Origin: a virus
Strand: one strand, 5' to 3'
Length of the DNA stretch: 37,819 nt
IMG/VR virus record: IMGVR_UViG_3300025153_000245
Coordinates: 1 to 37,819 of that record
The position numbers and the translations under genes are program-made. Under the pieces are notes generated by a model. The model saw only the letters and a list, made by a program, of their open reading frames with translations, ran no database searches and was not told the origin of the DNA. Of this stretch, positions 7,029 through 17,892 are shown piece after piece; positions within the stretch are counted from its first letter, which is position 1; each line of letters starts with the position of its first letter.

Positions 7029-7513
7029 AGACAGTAGAAATAAGTATCGAAAACGCCCGCACAGCCTATAATGAAGCCGGTGCGGAAATTAAACAAACGC
7101 TTTTAAAGCTGATCGGTCCAAAGGTTTTATTTGATAAAATCACCGACGTGGTGAAGTCCTACGAGGATGCTTGCCAGATTGAGGGAAGTAAGCCGCTGAC
7201 GATTGAAAATTTTGCATTCCTGCCAAAAAAGGATCGTCAGCACCATTTTGCCGCGCATCAATTAATCGTAATTAACCGTGTGCTAAATGAGGGTTGGGAG
7301 CCTGATTACAGCAACGGCAGCGAGTACAAATACTACCCCTATTTCATTTGGAACAAGGATGCTGCTGGTGGTCCCGGTTTCTCGTACATCGTTTACGACT
7401 GCGGTAACTCGGACTCGTTCGTCGGTGCCCGCCTCGTTTTTAAATCGTCTGATCTGGCGAAATACGCCGGGAATCAATTTCTATCTATCTACAACCAATA
7501 CTTACAACTTTGA
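7025..7513 (+). CDS. DGR variable protein 2
   Basis: Second retroelement target, 162 residues, with an N-terminal helical extension of about 40 residues not seen in the other two. The shared module begins near residue 45 (VVKSYEDACQIEGSKPLTIE) and runs through YYPYF, GGPGFS, VR2 (residues 113-137) and the ending FKSSDLAKYAGNQFLSIYNQ. The ATG overlaps the gene 1 stop by four bases (ATGA), so translation is probably coupled. Like its paralogues it has no secretion signal and is not near tail genes. Binding partner unknown. Confidence 0.85.
   Translation: MKTVEISIENARTAYNEAGAEIKQTLLKLIGPKVLFDKITDVVKSYEDACQIEGSKPLTIENFAFLPKKDRQHHFAAHQLIVINRVLNEGWEPDYSNGSEYKYYPYFIWNKDAAGGPGFSYIVYDCGNSDSFVGARLVFKSSDLAKYAGNQFLSIYNQYLQL
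7361..7435 (+). repeat. Variable repeat 2 (VR2)
   Basis: Aligns without gaps to 7925-7999. All differences are at template adenines: 12 of 19 up to base 7996, plus two more in the last codon. One AAC codon of the template is unchanged, showing partial mutagenesis. Confidence 0.9.
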
Positions 7514-7515
7514 TC

Positions 7516-7902
7516 ATGGATATCACCGAAAACGTTAAATTTTTTGAAAATGCCTGCGCTGTTGAGGGTATTAATCCAGCGGAAGCCCTGCCGTATGTAC
7601 CGCCTGTAACAGCGGATCAGAGGTCTATCAATGCCTATGCGAAACTGATCATTATAACCAGGGTCTTGAATGAGGGTTGGGTGCCGGACTTCGACGATAG
7701 CGATGAATGGAAGTATTTTCCTTGGTTTTACATGCAGTCCGTTGCTGCTGGTGGTCCCGGTTTCTCGTACCACGTTTTCAGCTGCGATGTCTCGCACTCG
7801 TTCGTCGGTGCCCGCCTCGCGTTCAAGTCTGAGGAGCTGGCAGAATACGCCGCCAATCAGTTTCTGGACATTTATGAGGACTTCATGGTAATTCCGAAGT
7901 AA
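7516..7902 (+). CDS. DGR variable protein 3
   Basis: Third retroelement target, 128 residues. It has the same module: helical N-terminus, KYFPWFYM, GGPGFS, VR3 at residues 76-100, then FKSEELAEYAANQFLDIYED. The ATG at 7516 follows the gene 2 stop by two bases; an in-frame TTG at 7510 is a less likely start. It lies closest to the template repeat, 19 bases downstream of its stop. The short CCTTGGTT shared by this gene and the DNA before the template suggests the template arose from a copy of such a gene. Confidence 0.85.
   Translation: MDITENVKFFENACAVEGINPAEALPYVPPVTADQRSINAYAKLIIITRVLNEGWVPDFDDSDEWKYFPWFYMQSVAAGGPGFSYHVFSCDVSHSFVGARLAFKSEELAEYAANQFLDIYEDFMVIPK
7741..7815 (+). repeat. Variable repeat 3 (VR3)
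   Basis: Aligns without gaps to the template from 7922 to 7996 with 14 substitutions, all at adenines. Identity of non-adenine bases extends slightly further left than in VR1 and VR2. The paired changes AAC to GTC and AAC to TTC alter both adenines of a codon. Confidence 0.9.
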
Positions 7903-7921
7903 AGACCCTTGGTTGTGTGCT

Positions 7922-7999
7922 GTTGCTGCTGGTAGTCCCGGTTTCTCGTACAACGATTACAACTACGATAACTCGAACTCGAACGTCAGTGCCCAAATA
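7922..7999 (+). repeat. Template repeat (TR) of the diversity-generating retroelement
   Basis: Non-coding template between target gene 3 and the reverse transcriptase. Its core holds five AAC codons, plus TAC and GAT codons, in the target reading frame, so adenine mutagenesis changes mainly first and second codon positions. All three VRs read GTCGGTGCCCGC where the TR has GTCAGTGCCCAA. This fixed 3' difference is what an IMH versus IMH* pair would look like, which would make transfer one-way. In the gene frame TAA follows at 8003, so the copy is not translated through. The rest of the gap, 8000-8118, holds no gene I can support. Confidence 0.92.
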
Positions 8000-8118
8000 T
8001 GTTAAGGAAGATTTTGACAGCACAGACCCTGCCCACATGGCAAAAAATGACCTCAAACTTTTAAAGCGCGTTAGTATCTCATTTTGATTGAAAATACGAG
8101 CTGCAAAACATAGGCCCA

Positions 8119-9120
8119 ATGAAACGAATAGGAAATTTATACAATAGCATCTGCAGCCTGGATAATTTGATCCTGGCTGACAAGTTGGCAAGCAAAGGTA
8201 AAGGCCGTCAGATCGGTGTAAAGCAGCACATGGCTAACCAGGAAGCAAACCTGCAGGCGCTACATGAAATGTTAACGGCAAAAACCTTCAAAACCGGGGC
8301 TTACAAAACGTTCATCATTTTTGAACCAAAACGACGCGAGATTTTCAGGTTGCCATATTTCCCTGATCGCATTGTACACCACGCTATTATGAATGTATTG
8401 GAGCCTATCTGGGTGCCAATGTTCACCGCTGATACTTACAGTTGCATCAAAGGCCGTGGTGTTCATTCTGCTGGCAGGAAGGTAAAAGAAGCACTCAAAA
8501 ACGAACCGGAAACACGGTATTGTCTCAAACTGGATGTGCAAAAATTCTACCCGAGCGTTGATCATGACGTTTTAAAGCAGATCATTCGTAAGAAGATTAA
8601 GGACGCGGACCTGCTCAACCTGCTGGATTCTATTATTGACAGTTCGGACGGCTTACCAATTGGCAATTATCTCAGTCAATACCTGGCTAATATGTACATG
8701 ACCTATTTTGACCACTGGCTCAAAGAAGTGGTGAAGGTTAAGTATTACTTCCGTTACTGTGATGACATGGTGATACTAGCAAGCAACAAACCTGAGCTGC
8801 ACCAGATATTAGCCCAAATTAGAGCGTATCTATCCAATGAACTAAAACTAACCATCAAAGGCAATTATCAGATTTTTCCGGTCCAAAGCCGGGGTAACGA
8901 CTTTGTAGGCTACAAGTTTTTCCACACCCACACACTACTTAGAAAATCTATCAAACAAAGTTTTGCCAGAGCAATTGCCAGGCGTAAAGGGCTTGAAACA
9001 ATTGCTGCCTATAACGGGTGGGCAAAGCACGCAAACACTCTCCATTTAATAAAAAAGCTGTGCAATGACAATAAAGAACTTTCGAGACTTCGGGATAAGA
9101 ACCGAATACAAAGGGTTTGA
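8119..9120 (+). CDS. DGR reverse transcriptase
   Basis: Copies the template RNA with infidelity at adenines and supplies cDNA to overwrite the variable repeats. The 333-residue protein has palm motifs in order: LKLDVQKFYPSV with catalytic D139; LPIGNYLSQ with IGNxxSQ at 181-187, the DGR-type replacement for the QGxxxSP of group II intron enzymes; and FRYCDD with YCDD at 213-216. The thumb motif FVGYKF is at about 262-267. There is no maturase or endonuclease domain, as usual for DGR enzymes. The start at ATG 8119 fits the family's short N-terminus. The last 56 bases overlap the next gene. No Avd homologue is visible next to it. Confidence 0.93.
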   Translation: MKRIGNLYNSICSLDNLILADKLASKGKGRQIGVKQHMANQEANLQALHEMLTAKTFKTGAYKTFIIFEPKRREIFRLPYFPDRIVHHAIMNVLEPIWVPMFTADTYSCIKGRGVHSAGRKVKEALKNEPETRYCLKLDVQKFYPSVDHDVLKQIIRKKIKDADLLNLLDSIIDSSDGLPIGNYLSQYLANMYMTYFDHWLKEVVKVKYYFRYCDDMVILASNKPELHQILAQIRAYLSNELKLTIKGNYQIFPVQSRGNDFVGYKFFHTHTLLRKSIKQSFARAIARRKGLETIAAYNGWAKHANTLHLIKKLCNDNKELSRLRDKNRIQRV

Positions 9121-9373
9121 AGGTGAGAAGATCCACCTAAAAAAAGTGCTCAACAAGGAAATTGAAGTTCACCGGTGTAAGATTGAAAAATCAAAGTTTC
9201 CCGGTTCTGGTAATGGAAATAGACTGGATATGGAAATTGTGGTTGACGGCGTAAAAAGGGTTCTATGGACTAGCTCAGTTGTCTTACAAGAAATGATCGA
9301 AAAGCTTCCAACAAATGCCTTTCCATTTCGGACGACCATAGTAGAAGAAAATCAAAGACTTGAATTCACCTAA
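9065..9373 (+). CDS. Unknown protein overlapping the reverse transcriptase
   Basis: A 102-residue protein that starts 56 bases inside the reverse transcriptase gene in another frame. It contains alternating beta strands with conserved-looking stretches: GFEGEKIHLKKVLNKEIEVH, a Gly-rich turn, LDMEIVVDGVKRVLW and FPFRTTIVEENQRLEF. It reads like a small beta-barrel, perhaps OB-like. It bears no resemblance to the four-helix Avd protein. The overlap suggests co-expression with the enzyme, so a retroelement accessory role is possible. A plain early phage protein is the alternative. Confidence 0.6.
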   Translation: MTIKNFRDFGIRTEYKGFEGEKIHLKKVLNKEIEVHRCKIEKSKFPGSGNGNRLDMEIVVDGVKRVLWTSSVVLQEMIEKLPTNAFPFRTTIVEENQRLEFT

Positions 9374-9385
9374 AAACGAAATATC

Positions 9386-9805
9386 ATGCAGCGATTAAAA
9401 TCACAAAATCAACGGTTTCACGGATTAATCGGCAAGATGAAGATTGACCCGGACGAGAAGAAAGCAATAGTACGGGAAGTGTCGGCTGGCCGCTGCACTT
9501 CCTCCAAGGATCTGACCGCCCACGAAATGCAAAAGGCAATAGATATCCTGGAAGGTGGCATGAATAGCAGCATTGCAAGGATGCAGGCCAAAGCGAGGGC
9601 CATTGCTAATGACCTGGGCATTTTGAAGGTTATAGGTCAGAAAATGGATTATAGTGCCCTGGATACATTTGTGCAAAAAACTTGCAAAAAGCCTAGCATG
9701 TTCAAGCTTGAATACAACGAGCTGGTAGTGCTGGTTACCGCGCTGGAACGCTGGCGGGATTACAGGACAAACAAGATGGTTAACCAGGCTTTAAATCCCG
9801 TTTAA
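9386..9805 (+). CDS. gemA: GemA-like (Mu gp16, DUF1018) early regulator
   Basis: A 139-residue homologue of the Mu gp16/GemA family, reported to affect host gene expression and DNA supercoiling. The recognisable N-terminus has FHGLIGKMKIDPDEKKAIVR, then SSKDLTAHEMQKAIDIL, a family signature. It is predicted all-helical. It sits late in the early operon as in Mu-like phages and directly abuts the next gene. The family call is good; the detailed function is known only for Mu. Confidence 0.75.
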   Translation: MQRLKSQNQRFHGLIGKMKIDPDEKKAIVREVSAGRCTSSKDLTAHEMQKAIDILEGGMNSSIARMQAKARAIANDLGILKVIGQKMDYSALDTFVQKTCKKPSMFKLEYNELVVLVTALERWRDYRTNKMVNQALNPV

Positions 9806-10171
9806 ATGGAAAAGCTGACATTGAAACTTAGTCACCAGGATCTTAAAATAATGGGCGCTGTGCTATGGAAGATCCTGGGTGGAACAGACGTTAAAACGCT
9901 TAAAAGCGAACTTCATATTGATTATGTGCTTTTCTCCGCCGTGCACCCATTTTACAACAAGCTGGAAGCAAAATGCAGGGAGTTTTCAATTTATGGTTAC
10001 CCACCAGGCAAGATGATCAGGGTGACTATCAAGCAACATGAAGCTTTGTCCTTCTTCTTTTTGACGGACGAAGGAAGCCCGGACGGCTGTTATTTGCCGC
10101 AATTGCAAAGCCTGGAATTGAACCTGATACGCACAATTAGGGGGGAAATACACAAAACATTTTTGATATGA
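9806..10171 (+). CDS. Early protein, unknown
   Basis: A 121-residue protein whose ATG immediately follows the GemA stop and whose stop overlaps the next ATG (ATGA). It has a helical N-terminal half and a beta-rich C-terminal half. There are no cysteine clusters or membrane segments. I do not recognise the family. The packing means it is translated as part of the same unit as GemA and the replication-like gene. Confidence 0.6.
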   Translation: MEKLTLKLSHQDLKIMGAVLWKILGGTDVKTLKSELHIDYVLFSAVHPFYNKLEAKCREFSIYGYPPGKMIRVTIKQHEALSFFFLTDEGSPDGCYLPQLQSLELNLIRTIRGEIHKTFLI

Positions 10172-10593
10172 TAAAATACATTGCACAAAGCCCTGCCTTT
10201 AATGGTGACCTGATCTTAGGGTATGATGATGACGGTTTTTTAGCTGTTGTGGAAGTTGCCGCGAAGTTGGACGAAAAACAATGGGCTTGGCTAGGTAGGA
10301 ACTTCCCAGTAACAAGCACAGCATTGAAGCTGCTCACCGTCACGTCCAAATTAACAGTTAAGGAAATGCCCAATGATCTTTCATTTGACCTGTTTTGGAA
10401 GCTTTACAACTATAAGGTTGGCGACAAAAAAGCGACTGAAAAAAGCTGGAATTTGCTACCCGAGGTTGATAAAGTGGCCGCTCTTGCCGGTATTCCGAGA
10501 TACTTGTTTTGGCTGTCCACAAAAACGATTGAGCAATCCCACGCTAAAACCTGGTTGAACCAAAGGCGCTGGGAAAACGAGTACAAGAAATAA
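10168..10593 (+). CDS. Replication-like protein with phage O/DnaT-type C-terminal domain
   Basis: A 141-residue protein. Residues about 70-140 follow a pattern seen at the end of many phage replication proteins: FDLFWKLYNYKVGDKKATEK, then W-x-L, ALAGIPRYLFWL, and AKTWLNQRRWENEY. The N-terminal half is unlike any DNA-binding domain I know. It may recruit the host helicase loader or replisome after transposition, a step Mu needs for replication. The domain resemblance is seen; the role is inferred. Confidence 0.5.
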   Translation: MIKYIAQSPAFNGDLILGYDDDGFLAVVEVAAKLDEKQWAWLGRNFPVTSTALKLLTVTSKLTVKEMPNDLSFDLFWKLYNYKVGDKKATEKSWNLLPEVDKVAALAGIPRYLFWLSTKTIEQSHAKTWLNQRRWENEYKK

Positions 10594-10596
10594 TTT

Positions 10597-10622
10597 GGTT
10601 ACATCGTTGGAATAGAGTAACC
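10597..10622. promoter_or_regulatory. Dyad upstream of the small HTH gene
   Basis: GGTTAC and GTAACC form a perfect 6-bp inverted repeat separated by 14 bases, in the 74-base gap before the gene at 10668. It could be an operator for a middle promoter, as Mor is controlled in Mu. I found no clean TAnnTTTG nearby. Confidence 0.35.
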
Positions 10623-10667
10623 TATGATTGAACTTTACAATTACGAATAACCCCCTACAATCAGTTT

Positions 10668-10865
10668 ATGCGTGTCGCTAAGCAGCAGGAGAAAAGAGAG
10701 AGACTGAAGGAACGTAACGACAAGATCAGGGCCGCCTATAAAAAGGAGTGGGCGCGTGGGTTCCGTAATGATAAAATTGTTTCAGATTTACAAAGGGAAT
10801 ATTTTTTGGACGCCTACACCATTGAGGCAATTGTTTATGGAAAAGGAGTTTACAAGGATTTTTAA
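10668..10865 (+). CDS. Small HTH protein, candidate Mor/C-like late activator
   Basis: A 65-residue, highly basic protein, last gene of the rightward early unit. The N-terminal helix is rich in K, R and E. The segment NDKIVSDLQREYFLDAYTIEAIVYG at about residues 34-58 reads as a helix-turn-helix with recognition helix AYTIEAIVYG. In Mu the Mor and C activators, which end in such a motif, come at this place in the genome and switch on late transcription. It lacks the N-terminal dimerisation domain of Mor (129 residues), so it may be a different family doing a similar job. A strong terminator follows at once. Confidence 0.5.
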   Translation: MRVAKQQEKRERLKERNDKIRAAYKKEWARGFRNDKIVSDLQREYFLDAYTIEAIVYGKGVYKDF

Positions 10866-10885
10866 AATAGAGGAGGGTAAGTTTT

Positions 10886-10915
10886 AAAGAGCCTGGACGA
10901 TTGTCCAGGCTCTTT
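10886..10915. terminator. Bidirectional intrinsic terminator
   Basis: AAAGAGCCTGGAC, loop GATT and GTCCAGGCTCTTT form a perfect 13-bp stem, with T runs on one strand and A runs on the other. It ends both the early operon (stop at 10865) and the convergent leftward late operon (stop at 10922). Confidence 0.93.
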
Positions 10916-10921
10916 TTGTTG

Positions 10922-15223
<4,302 letters not shown>

Positions 15224-15247
15224 AATTTTTAGTTTGTTGAGAGCGTA

Positions 15248-15574
15248 TTATAAAATTTCGAAAATGCCAGCGTAAAGGGTGCTGGTTATGTTTTCTTTGG
15301 TGAAGTGTATTTCATGTAGGTATTTCCCAGGGCGAACATTCATGTCTGTTAATTCCTTGTGGAATGTAATTTGCTGGCCGCTAATGGTGATATCGTCATC
15401 ATCGCTATCAAAGCTTAAAATTGCAGGCTCCGGGATATCGCCAGAGGGTTTTACTTGCATTTGTATCCGGGTGTCTCCTGTGATCTCGTAAGCGTCATCG
15501 ATGGTGAATGTTACCTGGAAGGTGTCCGCCCGCATCACCTTCAAAAAATTAAGCTTCGTTGCTATGTAGTTCAC
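15248..15574 (-). CDS. Tail-fibre-associated beta-sandwich protein
   Basis: A 108-residue beta-rich protein. The pattern RADTFQVTFTIDDAYEITGD, then MQVKPSG, FDSDDDDITISGQQITF and PGKYLHEIHF resembles the N-terminal fibre-attachment domain of many phage fibres (an upper-baseplate-like beta sandwich). Lying just upstream of the giant fibre in the same operon, it may connect fibre to baseplate. Its ATG overlaps the stop of the spanin gene. Family resemblance is from memory only. Confidence 0.5.
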   Translation of the reverse strand: MNYIATKLNFLKVMRADTFQVTFTIDDAYEITGDTRIQMQVKPSGDIPEPAILSFDSDDDDITISGQQITFHKELTDMNVRPGKYLHEIHFTKENITSTLYAGIFEIL

Positions 15575-16029
15575 TGGATTTGTGGTTTACGTAATGCTAA
15601 GAAAATGATGATCGCGATGGCGAAAATCAGCAGATTGAATGCCACCAAAAAGGCGTTTCTGTAAAATGGCTTAACTCCCCAGACCTTTCGAGGGCCTTCT
15701 ACCATGATTCGTTGATACTTGGTAATGGTCACCGTATCGCACCTGGCTTGTACCGTGGTAATGGTGTTTGTCCGCTCGATAATTACCTTTGCGCGGCCTT
15801 GCTGGATCTCTTTGTATACGTAGGTGGTGTCGGTTACAAAGCTGGTTACTACGCTATCCCTGGGCACTAAAACAGAGACCGGAACCGTGACCCGGACGCT
15901 GTCATTTGTCGTGAGTTGGTTGGAAAATTTGACCTGGCAACGCTGGTATGTCGCGCAGCTGTTCAGGGTCAGAATTATAATGATCAGCACGACCACCGGC
16001 CAAAAGAGGGTTTTTAGTTTAGCTTTCAT
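15571..16029 (-). CDS. Putative unimolecular spanin (lipobox plus C-terminal TM)
   Basis: A 152-residue protein with an N-terminal hydrophobic segment ending in a lipobox L22-N-S-C25, a Thr/Val-rich periplasmic region (about 26-120), and one C-terminal transmembrane helix at about 126-146 with a positive tail. Lipid anchoring to the outer membrane plus an inner-membrane helix is the design of one-protein spanins such as T1 gp11, which fuse the two membranes at lysis. No other spanin candidate is visible. The endolysin is far away, in the rightward unit at 26029. It overlaps both neighbours by four bases. An alternative is a plain phage lipoprotein. Confidence 0.6.
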   Translation of the reverse strand: MKAKLKTLFWPVVVLIIIILTLNSCATYQRCQVKFSNQLTTNDSVRVTVPVSVLVPRDSVVTSFVTDTTYVYKEIQQGRAKVIIERTNTITTVQARCDTVTITKYQRIMVEGPRKVWGVKPFYRNAFLVAFNLLIFAIAIIIFLALRKPQIQ

Positions 16030-16502
16030 ACGGGTAAAATGATGTTTGTTGAAATGGTTGGAACTGGTTTTGGTATTGTTCTTATAGGCACTTCGTAATT
16101 GACTTCCAGATCATACTGTTGTTCGATCACATACCAATACTTCGTGAAATAATCGCTGCTTCGGCGGCGCTCATGGACATATTCAAGTTGCCCGACAACC
16201 TGGTGCAGTTTATCAGCCAGGGCATTGAAAACGGCGTATTCCTGCAATGGGTTATTATCCCTGGTGAAGGTTTCGCCGGGCTTGACAAAGATCAGTTTGG
16301 TTGTGATCGTCAAATCTCCCAGCTGGTTTCCACGGCTTAGCCCTGTCCAGTTTGTTTCTCCGAAGTCCAGCAGCACGGCAGGACAAAGGATGCTGTTGAA
16401 TTCTTCCTCATGGTCGATCTGGCCCTTATCCCGGTCGATCCATTCGATTTCAGGCATCATGTCAAAAATGTGCTGACCAATCTCTAAATAGGTGTTAAGC
16501 AT
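16026..16502 (-). CDS. Head-tail connector or tail-terminator-like protein (Mu gp37-type position)
   Basis: A 158-residue protein with an alpha/beta N-terminus (YLEIGQHIFDMMPEIEWIDR) and a beta-rich middle (PAVLLDFGETNW, DLTITTKLIFV) ending in a segment that reads YDLEVNYEVPI. This order is like tail-completion proteins, which sit between the gpG-like gene and tail genes in Mu-type genomes. I cannot name the Pfam family with certainty. It is 7 bases downstream of the gpG-like gene. Confidence 0.5.
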   Translation of the reverse strand: MLNTYLEIGQHIFDMMPEIEWIDRDKGQIDHEEEFNSILCPAVLLDFGETNWTGLSRGNQLGDLTITTKLIFVKPGETFTRDNNPLQEYAVFNALADKLHQVVGQLEYVHERRRSSDYFTKYWYVIEQQYDLEVNYEVPIRTIPKPVPTISTNIILPV

Positions 16503-16509
16503 CGTTTAA

Positions 16510-17049
16510 TTAGCGTTTAAAAATTTTGTCAAGCTGTTTTGCAATCTTGTCAACGATCTTCTTTTCCAGCGTCCGCGACGGCCCCATAAATTGCCGCTTC
16601 GGCATCTCAATTGCACGCTGCTGGAAGGTGAAACCTTTACCGGCTGTGGTGCCTTTTGCAAAGCGGTTTTTATCATCCCGGTTGCGAACAAATAGTTCAG
16701 ATCGTGAGCCCTGGGTAATTGTCCCGCCTTCATTGTGAATCTGGGCGTAGGGCCTGTCATTGGAAAAAACCACACCACCAGCGCCGTAGTCCGCATTCCA
16801 GTCAATGGCGTCTTCCAAATGTCCCTGGTCGTGCAGGATCTTGGATACGTTGCCGTCTTTCTTGGTTTTTCGCTTCACAGTGGCGGGTTTCAACTCTTTC
16901 CATTTTTCAAGATTTTCATCCGTAAAACCTTCATCCTGGAACGATTTCTTAAAATGCTTTTCACCTTCAATGCCTATGATCCGATAAGCATCCTCAGTCA
17001 TCAGCTTTTTAACCTGGTCTGCTGCCGTCTTCATTTCTTCTGGTGACAT
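16510..17049 (-). CDS. Phage virion morphogenesis protein (Mu gpG-like)
   Basis: A 179-residue tail-completion/morphogenesis protein of the Mu gpG and P2 gpS family. Characteristic parts are an N-terminal helix, GFTDENLEKWKELKPATVKR, a GHLEDAI segment, the PYAQIHNEGG motif and the closing MPKRQFMGPS. In Mu gpG the protein acts at the head-tail junction. Its start lies 41 bases inside the end of the MuF gene, so the two are coupled. The call is firm. Confidence 0.82.
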   Translation of the reverse strand: MSPEEMKTAADQVKKLMTEDAYRIIGIEGEKHFKKSFQDEGFTDENLEKWKELKPATVKRKTKKDGNVSKILHDQGHLEDAIDWNADYGAGGVVFSNDRPYAQIHNEGGTITQGSRSELFVRNRDDKNRFAKGTTAGKGFTFQQRAIEMPKRQFMGPSRTLEKKIVDKIAKQLDKIFKR

Positions 17050-17863
17050 ACTCTTTGGCTTTTTTGGTTACCTGCTTCAATTCTTCGGGCGTCAGCTTTG
17101 CTATGTAAGGATGATTGTCACTGAATAACTGCCCAGTTTGTCCAGGGTTATTATCCAGGCCGGGTGATGGTTCGGAAACCTGTTCAATTGCGCCGGTCGG
17201 ATCATCGTCTGTTGGACTGGCCCCACACTGGCAATTGTATCGGCTGGGCGGATAGTGTTTCTTCCAGAATTCGTCGCCAATTGGCTTTATGATGTGCCAG
17301 TACACTTTATGCTCCTCAGATGGCGTAGCGGCCCTGCTTGGCATGTATTCCAGGTTTGGATACAGATCTGCGTTTGACTCATACTTTTTCCATTCTACTG
17401 CCGCCCTGGATTGCCTGATGCCGGTGTTGTATTCGACTTTTAACCAGTGCTCGTTGTAATCTTCAACCACTGATTTCGAAAGTGTATGAAACTCTTCCCA
17501 GCTGCGGATCTTGCCATCTGGGCGAACTCTAAGCGCTGCAAGCTCTTTGGCCTGCTGCTCGGTTTTGCCAGCAGCGAAGAAAGCCGCTGAATCCTTCAAC
17601 TCCTGGGCAAGAGCGTAGTTTGGTTTTCCGTACTCGATCTTTCCAGCTCCGAGGTCTACCGAATCTTCCAGGGCTTTGTAGGTGATTTCAAAAAGATCCG
17701 GATCAATATCTGTCTTTCCTTTTTTGAAAATCCTGTCAAGGGCTTTTGCAACCAGTTCGTCGATCCTTAAAAAGCTGGGCAGCTCATACGTTTTATCACC
17801 CGCTACCAGGTGCACATGATTATGCTCACAATCAAAATACAGTTGATTGATCGGTACGGCCAT
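17009..17863 (-). CDS. Minor head protein, MuF / SPP1 gp7-like (Mu gp30)
   Basis: A 284-residue minor head protein bound to the portal. The MuF domain is in the middle: KVEYNTGIRQSRAAVEW, then MPSRAATPSEEHK, and the Cys-containing PPSRYNCQCGASPT at about 205-220. The tail (PYIAKLTPEELKQVTKKAKE) is usual for Mu gp30. It follows the portal gene with 29 bases between. No toxin domain is attached, unlike some MuF proteins. Confidence 0.85.
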   Translation of the reverse strand: MAVPINQLYFDCEHNHVHLVAGDKTYELPSFLRIDELVAKALDRIFKKGKTDIDPDLFEITYKALEDSVDLGAGKIEYGKPNYALAQELKDSAAFFAAGKTEQQAKELAALRVRPDGKIRSWEEFHTLSKSVVEDYNEHWLKVEYNTGIRQSRAAVEWKKYESNADLYPNLEYMPSRAATPSEEHKVYWHIIKPIGDEFWKKHYPPSRYNCQCGASPTDDDPTGAIEQVSEPSPGLDNNPGQTGQLFSDNHPYIAKLTPEELKQVTKKAKEYVTRRNEDGSRPG

Positions 17864-17892
17864 TTCTATAACAGGCCCGTGCGGTGACGGGC

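Noticed and set aside
7997-8118. Short open stretch after the template (DFDSTDPAHMAKNDLKLLKR)
   Set aside because: No usable start that fits, only about 30 codons, and ends before the reverse transcriptase; possibly a relic, not supported as a gene.
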